Assembly (NCBI RefSeq): GCF_029892785.1
Contig: NZ_JARXXA010000001.1
Coordinates: 62,001-126,000, forward strand
Direction: 5' to 3'
Length of the DNA stretch: 64,000 nucleotides
Source: Parabacteroides sp. PH5-46
GTDB lineage: Bacteria; Bacteroidota; Bacteroidia; Bacteroidales; Tannerellaceae
The notes beneath the pieces were generated by a model. It did no database searches and was not told the origin of the DNA. It saw nothing but the letters and a program-made list of their open reading frames with translations. Made by a program: the position numbers and the translations under genes. This document shows, piece by piece, positions 58,472 through 64,000 of the stretch (the first letter of the stretch is position 1; the number at the start of each line of letters is the position of its first letter).

Positions 58472-59497
58472 CTATGTATTAATTATAAGTTTCACAGAAT
58501 ATGTAACATCATTATACTTTACTTCCAGACTGTATTTATCGGGGAATATGATATCCAGGCGTTTTTTTATATTCGTCAATCCTATACCCGAATCGCTTTT
58601 TTCTGTTGGTTTAATTCCTGAGTTAGAGTTTTCTACCTCCAGACGTACCTGCTTGTCTTTTTGCTCAAAATCAATCATTACATAGCCTTTTTCGCTACTT
58701 GAACGCGATACATGCTTAAAGGCATTTTCTATAAAGGTAATCAGCAGTAAGGGAGGAAACTCCATCGTAGGGTCTTCCACCTTCCAGGTGCACTGAATAT
58801 CCAGTTTGTTTTTCCATCTAACCTTCTCTACATCAATGAAATTTTTAAGAAATTGCACCTCTTTTTCAATGCTGATATACTCTTTTTTTCCATTGTATAA
58901 CTGGTAGCGTAAGATATCGGTATATTGTAACAGCAGCGAATCAGCCAGTTCCGGTTCTTTCCTGATCAGTACATGTACGTGGTTCAATACGTTGAACATA
59001 AAGTGAGGATTGATCTGTTCCTGAAGTATTTGCAACTGGGATTCGAGCAATTCCTTTTGCAGTTTCAAATTCAGCTCATAAAACCTGAGTCCGCAAAAGC
59101 CAAAGTTGATCAGTGTTGATGTAACCATTGCACCGATAGATTCTCGTAAGATGGAGCTGTTTTTTTCGATAATAAAATAAGGTGACAGGATTTCTTGTTT
59201 TGCCAGATAAGAAAAAAGCAAAAGCCAGGCAGTAATCAGCACCGATATCGTGATTGTAGTAAGAATGAACTGAAAAGCAAATTTCTTCATTTTCTTTTTC
59301 TTTATTGCATTTTGCAACAAAGTAGTACTCAGGTAGGTAGTGAAGAAATAAGATATAGAGACAATCCCCATAGATAATAAAGCTGCCTCAGCTGCAACTG
59401 CAGAACCATAGGCGAATTGAACGAAAAACACAATGAATATTGCCACCCAAACAGCAATAATAAAGCGATTATAGTCTTTGAACAGGTATTTTATCAT
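58472..59497 (-). CDS. LytS-type sensor histidine kinase (system 2)
   Basis: The 341-residue protein has four membrane segments (within about 12-135), a coiled linker, a His_kinase domain with His165 in EQINPHFMFNVLN, and a HATPase domain with FIENAFKHVSRSSSEKG and GIGLTNIKKRLD. It is paralogous to the kinase at 48823. The promoter element ends four bases before the ATG, so the transcript is probably leaderless. It is divergent from an outer-membrane protein gene that may be its target. Confidence 0.94.
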   Translation of the reverse strand: MIKYLFKDYNRFIIAVWVAIFIVFFVQFAYGSAVAAEAALLSMGIVSISYFFTTYLSTTLLQNAIKKKKMKKFAFQFILTTITISVLITAWLLLFSYLAKQEILSPYFIIEKNSSILRESIGAMVTSTLINFGFCGLRFYELNLKLQKELLESQLQILQEQINPHFMFNVLNHVHVLIRKEPELADSLLLQYTDILRYQLYNGKKEYISIEKEVQFLKNFIDVEKVRWKNKLDIQCTWKVEDPTMEFPPLLLITFIENAFKHVSRSSSEKGYVMIDFEQKDKQVRLEVENSNSGIKPTEKSDSGIGLTNIKKRLDIIFPDKYSLEVKYNDVTYSVKLIINT

Positions 59498-59501
59498 GCT
59501 G

Positions 59502-59509
59502 CAAAGGTA
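59502..59509 (-). promoter_or_regulatory. -7 promoter element four bases before the kinase start codon
   Basis: Read on the minus strand it is TACCTTTG followed by CAGC and the ATG at 59497. Transcription should begin at or beside the start codon, as at ygiQ. Confidence 0.65.
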
Positions 59510-59533
59510 ATTGTTTAATTCAGAAGGCTGTTG

Positions 59534-59564
59534 CCAACCGTCATAACGTATCTCCCAACCGTCA
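59534..59564. promoter_or_regulatory. candidate LytTR operator: 10-bp direct repeats, 21-bp period
   Basis: CCAACCGTCA occurs at 59534-59543 and 59555-59564. On the minus strand this is TGACGGTTGG, whose ACGGTTGGG/C part fits the known LytTR 9-mer [TA][AC][CA]GTTN[AG][TG] at 8 of 9 and 7 of 9 positions. The 21-bp spacing is that bound by AgrA-type LytTR dimers. It lies about 38-68 bp upstream of the kinase start and about 44-74 bp before a weak plus-strand start for the divergent outer-membrane protein gene (-7-like GACTTTTG at 59595). Confidence 0.65.
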
Positions 59565-59644
59565 AAATCTTTTCATAACATCAGACTATTCTCTGACTTT
59601 TGTCTTGCAAAAAACGGAAAAATTTATCCAATAATAACAAACGT

Positions 59645-60559
59645 ATGAATGTAAAAATCGTATTCGCAGCTGCTATATCCTTACTTGTATCTACGGGCTT
59701 ATCCGCGCAGTTATCCATTAAAACAGAGTGTTTTGGGAGCTCAAGCTACTGGCTTGATAAAGGCGAAGATCCCCGCGAAAAGATCGGTAATGCCGAAGGG
59801 TCTGCCAAGGTTTTTCAGGCAAATCTGAATATCCCTGTCTCTGTAAAAACCAATAAAAACGGAAAGCCCATCATATGGGGTGTTGGCGTGGGTGGCTCGT
59901 ACGTTTCTCTTGACAATAAGAATTTTACGGAAAACCTGGTGATCTCCGAAATTGTAAATATAGAGCTGGGAATACAGCATATCCGCCCGATTAGTGATAA
60001 ATGGTCCTTAATGGCAGGAATAGGAGGTGGGATATATACCTCGTCTTCCGAATTTTCCAGAATTTCCTGGAAGCATGTGCTGGGTAGTATGCATGCAATA
60101 TTTGTCTGCCAGGTAAGGCCCAATATGGAGTTGGGAGGTGGTATCGCTGTCAACAGTACATTCGGTTACCCGATGGCATTCCCCGCCATGTATCTGAACT
60201 GGAGGCTGCAAGGTAAATTTGACTTCAATCTGTCAATGACCAATGGCTTGAATATCGGACTAGGCCTGAAGCTGAATAACTTCCTGAGCTTATCCTTAAT
60301 TGGAGAAATGAATGGACAGATGGCCCTATTAGAGAAAGACGAAAAGGATGTCATGTTCACCCACCAATATATGGTAACCGGATTACGGCCTGAAATAAAG
60401 ATAGGCAAAACAGTATCTATCCCCCTGACAGCCGGAATAAACGCCATGCGCTCTGCCTATTACTCCGACCGTACGCTGAAAGCCATGTTTAAATCGGATA
60501 ACAACTACTATTTTCAGATATCGCCCTATGTATCAGCCGGATTAACTGTCAACTTTTGA
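59645..60559 (+). CDS. exported outer-membrane beta-barrel-like protein
   Basis: From the ATG at 59645 the 304-residue product starts MNVKIVFAAAISLLVSTGLSAQ, a signal peptide; a longer in-frame start at 59600 would spoil it and is rejected. The mature part is made of alternating-hydrophobicity strands with Gly and aromatic ends (IWGVGVGGSYVSL, WSLMAGIGGGIYTS, LNIGLGLKLNNFLSLSLIGEM) and ends in YVSAGLTVNF, a BAM-type terminal strand with Phe. A beta-barrel of 10-14 strands is likely. It is divergent from LytTR system 2 across the candidate operator, so it may be regulated by it. Confidence 0.82.
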   Translation: MNVKIVFAAAISLLVSTGLSAQLSIKTECFGSSSYWLDKGEDPREKIGNAEGSAKVFQANLNIPVSVKTNKNGKPIIWGVGVGGSYVSLDNKNFTENLVISEIVNIELGIQHIRPISDKWSLMAGIGGGIYTSSSEFSRISWKHVLGSMHAIFVCQVRPNMELGGGIAVNSTFGYPMAFPAMYLNWRLQGKFDFNLSMTNGLNIGLGLKLNNFLSLSLIGEMNGQMALLEKDEKDVMFTHQYMVTGLRPEIKIGKTVSIPLTAGINAMRSAYYSDRTLKAMFKSDNNYYFQISPYVSAGLTVNF

Positions 60560-60579
60560 GAATTTGGCGGGCAAAAAAT

Positions 60580-60689
60580 ATTTAGAGGTAGGTCTAAATT
60601 GATTTAGACCTACCTCTAAATTATTTTACACCTACCTCTAATTGGATTTAGACGTACCTCTAAATTATTTTTGAAGTACCTCCAACTAA
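60580..60689. repeat. array C: five 22-bp imperfect palindromes, same family as array B
   Basis: Units start at 60580, 60602, 60624, 60646 and 60668. Unit 2 is ATTTAGA-CCTACC-TCTAAAT plus TA; unit 1 is its exact reverse complement (core GGTAGG), so 60580-60621 is a perfect inverted repeat of 20-bp arms around TG. Units 3 and 4 have cores CCTACC and CGTACC, and unit 5 is degenerate (AGTACC). Array length is 110 bp, as in array B. The rest of the 316-bp gap 60560-60875 shows nothing I can identify and no clear promoter. Confidence 0.9.
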
Positions 60690-60875
60690 AAACGAAATTC
60701 GCAAGACGAAAAAAAGCAAAACAGGCTGTTGGAAAAAGAACGGCACTTGCAGCATCGTTTAAAAAAGAGGCTGGAATAAACAAAAACTACTCTTGTTGTA
60801 ATACTTATTATAATATATGATGTAAGTTGGCGTTAGTGAATAGCTACATGTACCCACTAATGAACAAAAAAAAAT

Positions 60876-61745
60876 ATGAATCGACTATTTGGTAATGTCC
60901 TGTTTGGACTTCTTTTTGTGAGCATATATGCTGTAAGCTTGTTTCCTATGCGGGTATTGTACGCGCTTTCATCTATTACATCATTGATGATACTCTATCT
61001 TTTTTCTTATCGGAAGCAAACGGTGGTTCAGAATCTTTCCCGCTCATTTCCCGACAAGAATTATAGAGAGATAGACCATATCATGAAAGGGTTCTATCTT
61101 TCTTTTACAGATAATGTGGCAGAAATACTTAAATCACTCTCTATTTCCCATAGTAATCAGATGGATAAACTTACAGTAAGCGGGATGGAGTTGATTAAAG
61201 AACAGCTATCGGAAGGTAAGAATGTAATCGTATGTATGGGACATTGCGGCAACTGGGAAATACTGAATACCCTGCCCATTCATATCGATACCCATATGTA
61301 TGCCATCTATAAACCTTTGAGAAATAAATCGGTAGACCGTTTGTTTATAAAGCTCAGAGGTCGCTTTGGTATGGGCTTGGTGCCGGCAAGGTCAATTGTA
61401 AGGCATATCCTCACACATACGCATCAGCCGTCTGTCTATTTCTTTATTGCCGACCAATGTCCGAAGTTGATAGAAGAGCAATATAAGGTTCATTTTCTCA
61501 ACCAACAGACAAGTATGTTTTCAGGAACAGAAAAACTGGCTCACTCCACCAATGCGGCAGTCATGTATATGCACGTAACACGTTCCGAACGAGGAAAATA
61601 CCAGGCAACCTGCAAACCAATCTGCCTGAATCCGAAAGAAACAGCTCCCGTCGAAATTATCCAACGCTATTCCGAACTTCTGGAACAAAATATCCTCGAG
61701 AGCCCCAGCGATTGGCTATGGACTCATAAACGATGGAAAAGATAA
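60876..61745 (+). CDS. lysophospholipid / lipid A acyltransferase (LpxL/HtrB family)
   Basis: The 289-residue protein has an N-terminal hydrophobic anchor (about 5-47) and the LpxL-type acyltransferase motif with HCGNWE (His and Glu of the HxxxxE pair) in VIVCMGHCGNWEILN. A second block is YAIYKPLRNKSVDRLF and the third FIADQCPK. It ends with WLWTHKRWKR, typical of the family. It would add a secondary acyl chain to lipid A in the inner membrane. It stands alone between array C and a gene run with its own promoter. Confidence 0.92.
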   Translation: MNRLFGNVLFGLLFVSIYAVSLFPMRVLYALSSITSLMILYLFSYRKQTVVQNLSRSFPDKNYREIDHIMKGFYLSFTDNVAEILKSLSISHSNQMDKLTVSGMELIKEQLSEGKNVIVCMGHCGNWEILNTLPIHIDTHMYAIYKPLRNKSVDRLFIKLRGRFGMGLVPARSIVRHILTHTHQPSVYFFIADQCPKLIEEQYKVHFLNQQTSMFSGTEKLAHSTNAAVMYMHVTRSERGKYQATCKPICLNPKETAPVEIIQRYSELLEQNILESPSDWLWTHKRWKR

Positions 61746-61782
61746 TAAGTTTCTTGTTCTTCTCATTATGTAATTAATTTAC

Positions 61783-61790
61783 TACTTTTG
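61783..61790 (+). promoter_or_regulatory. -7 promoter element for the DUF5063 gene run
   Basis: TACTTTTG matches TAnnTTTG and lies 25 bp before the ATG at 61815. Confidence 0.7.
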
Positions 61791-61814
61791 CATACTAAAC
61801 AAAGGAAGTAAATA

Positions 61815-62360
61815 ATGGATAAGAGCGATAATCCTATATATGAACGGAATACGCTGGAATTTGTAACAGTAGCATTGGAATATTGTTCGTTGATGGAATC
61901 AGTCGGGCAATTATCTATGTTTTCATTCGTAGACAAAACAACAAAGATGTTACCTTTGTTATATGTGAAGGCTACCTTGTTGCCTGAAATATTGTTAGAT
62001 GATGATGCAGAGCCCGAATATACCGTAACGGAAGAAATGTATGAGTCCGTACGAAACAAAATAGCTGATCTGTTGGGAGAACAAGATTCTTTTCTGGAAA
62101 CATTTCATCCGGATATGCAATACAGTGACACCCCTATAGCTGCCTTTATTTCCGAAAATCTGGCAGACGTTTATCAGGATACCGGCAATTTCGTTTCTAT
62201 GTTCAGGCAAGGAAATGAGGAAGTGATGCGCAATGCGATAGCCTTGTGCCAGATAAACTTTTGCGAGTATTGGGGACAACGACTGCTGAATGCCTTGAAA
62301 GCGCTTCATGCAGTGCGTTATAGTGATGATAATCTGATGAAAATGAACGAAGAGGAATGA
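61815..62360 (+). CDS. DUF5063 protein
   Basis: The 181-residue acidic, helical, cytoplasmic protein fits DUF5063 (FVTVALEYCSLMES, LPLLYVKATLLPE, SENLADVYQDTGNFVSMFRQG). Function is not known. In Bacteroidota it is regularly encoded just before an RNase D-like exonuclease and an rRNA methyltransferase, as here, which hints at an RNA-related job. It overlaps the next gene by four bases. Confidence 0.82.
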   Translation: MDKSDNPIYERNTLEFVTVALEYCSLMESVGQLSMFSFVDKTTKMLPLLYVKATLLPEILLDDDAEPEYTVTEEMYESVRNKIADLLGEQDSFLETFHPDMQYSDTPIAAFISENLADVYQDTGNFVSMFRQGNEEVMRNAIALCQINFCEYWGQRLLNALKALHAVRYSDDNLMKMNEEE

Positions 62361-62938
62361 TAGAATATTCACATTCGATAACAAAAGAGCAGATGGCTCT
62401 TCTTCCCGTAGAAGAATACAAAGGACGTGTCATTGTAGTAGATACAAAAAAGGATGCCTCCCGTGCCGTTGAATACCTTTCGAAATTTACACAGGTAGGT
62501 TTCGATACGGAAACCCGTCCCAGCTTCAAAAAAGGACAACGTTTTAAGATTGCCCTGATGCAGATATCAACCGATGAGGTTTGCTTCCTTTTTCGGCTGA
62601 ACCGCATAGGCATTCCGGCAGACCTCGAAGCCTTTCTGTCTAATAAAGATATCTTGAAAATAGGCCTTTCACTGCGTGACGATTTTGGGGCAATAAAGAA
62701 GCGTACAGATATTGAACCGGCTAACTTCCTGGACTTGCAGAACTATGTTAAACAGTTTGCTATAGAAGATGCTAGCCTGCAAAAGATTTATGCCATTTTG
62801 TTTGGTAAGAAGATCTCGAAAGGGCAGCGCCTGACCAACTGGGAGGCTGATGCACTGTCGGATTCCCAGAAAAAATACGCAGCACTGGATGCCTGGGCAT
62901 GCCTTAAGATATATAATCAATTGAATCAGAATAAATGA
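62357..62938 (+). CDS. RNase D-like 3'-5' exonuclease (DEDDy)
   Basis: The 193-residue protein is a single DEDD exonuclease domain: VGFDTETRPSFKKGQ carries the first Asp and Glu, GLSLRDDFGAIKK the second-site Asp, and LSDSQKKYAALDAWACLKIY the Tyr and Asp of the DEDDy class. There is no HRDC domain, so it is much shorter than RNase D. It may trim structured RNAs. It overlaps both neighbours by four bases (ATGA), indicating coupled translation of DUF5063, exonuclease and methyltransferase. Confidence 0.92.
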   Translation: MIEYSHSITKEQMALLPVEEYKGRVIVVDTKKDASRAVEYLSKFTQVGFDTETRPSFKKGQRFKIALMQISTDEVCFLFRLNRIGIPADLEAFLSNKDILKIGLSLRDDFGAIKKRTDIEPANFLDLQNYVKQFAIEDASLQKIYAILFGKKISKGQRLTNWEADALSDSQKKYAALDAWACLKIYNQLNQNK

Positions 62939-64000
62939 GTTATTATAAGGTTATTCTGAAACCTAAAAAGGAAGAATCCCTTTTACGTTTCCACCCCTGG
63001 ATATTTTCGGGAGCGATACAATCCATTGACGGAAAGCCTCAGGAGGGGGATGTGGTTGATGTATACAGTTCAGATAAACGTTTTTTGGCTACAGGCCATT
63101 ACCAGATAGGCAGTATTGCCGTAAGGGTACTCTCTTTCACGCAGATTGAGATAGATAATGCCTTTTGGCAGGAGCGTATACAGGCGGCTTATACGATGCG
63201 TTTAGCATTAAGGCTGGCCGGAACCGAGGAGAATAACACCTACCGGCTGATACACGGAGAAGGGGATAGCCTGCCCGGCTTAATCATTGATATATACGCC
63301 GGTACGGCGGTGATGCAGGCTCATTCGGTGGGTATGCACCATGCCCGGCATCAGATAGCCGACGCTTTGCGGGCTGTATTGGGCGATACGATACAAAACA
63401 TATACTACAAATCAGATACTACTTTACCCTTCAAAGCTAATCTGGACAACGAAGCCGGCTATTTATACGGCGGCGAAGCGGATGACACGGCTCTGGAAAA
63501 CGGCCTGAAGTTTCATGTAGACTGGCAGAAGGGGCAAAAGACCGGCTTTTTCGTAGATCAGCGGGACAATCGCTCCCTGCTGGAGCATTACGCCAAAGGC
63601 CGTTCAGTATTGAATATGTTCTGCTATACAGGCGGCTTTTCTTTCTACGCCATGCGTGGAGGAGCCAAGCTGGTTCATTCGGTAGATAGCTCATCCAAGG
63701 CTATTTACCTGACCAAGCAGAATGTAGAACTGAATTTTCCGGCCGATCCCCGGCATGAAGCCTTTGCCGAAGATGCCTTTAAATATTTAGACAAGATGGG
63801 GGATCAATACAACCTGATTGTCCTGGATCCTCCTGCTTTTGCCAAGCATAAGAATGTGCTTCGCAATGCCCTGCAAGGTTATCGCAAATTAAATGCCATC
63901 GCTTTTGAAAAGATACAACCCGGCGGTATTCTGTTTACCTTCTCCTGTTCGCAGGTAGTAAGCCGTGAAAACTTCCGCCTGGCAGTATTCAGCGCCGCTG
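62935..64000 (+). CDS. rlmI: class I SAM-dependent rRNA methyltransferase (RlmI-like), 3' end outside window
   Basis: The reading frame from the ATG at 62935 stays open to the window end (355 complete codons). It begins with a PUA-type RNA-binding domain (ILKPKKEESLLRFHPWIFSGAI), followed by a linker domain with GEGDSLPGLIIDIY and a Rossmann methyltransferase domain (KTGFFVDQRDNR, VLNMFCYTGGFSFYAM for SAM binding, and the catalytic LVILDPPAFAK-type motif, here LIVLDPPAFAKHK). RlmI makes m5C1962 in E. coli 23S rRNA. About 40 residues seem to be missing at the 3' end. Confidence 0.93.
   Translation, partial: MSYYKVILKPKKEESLLRFHPWIFSGAIQSIDGKPQEGDVVDVYSSDKRFLATGHYQIGSIAVRVLSFTQIEIDNAFWQERIQAAYTMRLALRLAGTEENNTYRLIHGEGDSLPGLIIDIYAGTAVMQAHSVGMHHARHQIADALRAVLGDTIQNIYYKSDTTLPFKANLDNEAGYLYGGEADDTALENGLKFHVDWQKGQKTGFFVDQRDNRSLLEHYAKGRSVLNMFCYTGGFSFYAMRGGAKLVHSVDSSSKAIYLTKQNVELNFPADPRHEAFAEDAFKYLDKMGDQYNLIVLDPPAFAKHKNVLRNALQGYRKLNAIAFEKIQPGGILFTFSCSQVVSRENFRLAVFSAA

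Noticed and set aside
59600-59644. Upstream start for the outer-membrane protein at 59600
   Set aside because: The added residues are charged and precede a normal signal peptide that has its own ATG.

Overview
The window is chromosomal DNA from a member of the Bacteroidota, most likely order Bacteroidales (a Bacteroides, Parabacteroides or Dysgonomonas-like gut anaerobe; the genus is not settled by what I can see). The reasons are the many Bacteroidota promoters of the form TAnnTTTG in front of genes, weak or absent Shine-Dalgarno sequences, Bacteroidota-restricted families (DUF5686, DUF4835, DUF4295, DUF5063, the rpmB-rpmG-DUF4295 cluster, coaBC-DUF4835-recN), and anaerobic enzymes (electron-bifurcating [FeFe] hydrogenase, 2-oxoacid:ferredoxin oxidoreductase). 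No phage, insertion sequence, CRISPR array, plasmid function or rRNA gene was seen.

Layout. 0-16 kb: secreted and envelope functions (unknown secreted protein, esterase, Ser-type sulfatase, lipoprotein, GH76, NhaC antiporter, DUF5686 outer-membrane protein, GH16), then recR, a glycosyltransferase, a GNAT acetyltransferase, a VWA protein and a TPR-containing histidine kinase. 16.5-19.5 kb: DEAD-box helicase and a YgiQ radical SAM protein. 19.5-27.2 kb: a co-directional cluster joining a LytTR DNA-binding protein, two FHA proteins, a very acidic small protein, a PP2C phosphatase, a Ser/Thr kinase, a periplasmic or outer-membrane protein and a kelch-type lipoprotein; this is the best candidate for a little-described system. 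27.2-34.6 kb: serine acetyltransferase, the three-subunit hydrogenase, glutathione peroxidase, histidine phosphatase and rpmB-rpmG-DUF4295. 34.8-42.9 kb: housekeeping run dnaN, exonuclease, alcohol dehydrogenase, coaBC, DUF4835, recN, rlmB, ridA. 42.8-46.8 kb: a GT39 protein with an altered C-terminus, an OLD-like AAA/DUF4435 ATPase and a secreted nuclease. 47.1-49.8 kb and 57.7-59.5 kb: two paralogous LytS/LytTR two-component systems. Between them lie a DUF1080 lipoprotein, tRNA-Gly and tRNA-Tyr, ribH, a TPR protein, recF-DUF721 and a five-gene oxidoreductase operon that includes a 56-residue membrane protein. The end holds an outer-membrane protein, a lipid A-type acyltransferase, DUF5063, an RNase D-like exonuclease and a truncated rlmI-like gene.

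Non-coding structure is the most unusual part. Several intergenic regions carry arrays of 22-bp (two-helical-turn) imperfect palindromes. The arrays at 16148-16257 and 60580-60689 are the same family, each exactly five units; those at 9606-9693 and 32365-32416 have the same period but unrelated sequence. A probable small RNA lies at 49973-50044 on the minus strand, with a perfect FNR-type box (TTGAT-N4-ATCAA) centred about -41.5 from its predicted start. Direct repeats with a 21-bp period, the geometry bound by LytTR regulators, lie just upstream of two of the histidine kinase genes. Two genes appear to be transcribed as leaderless mRNAs.
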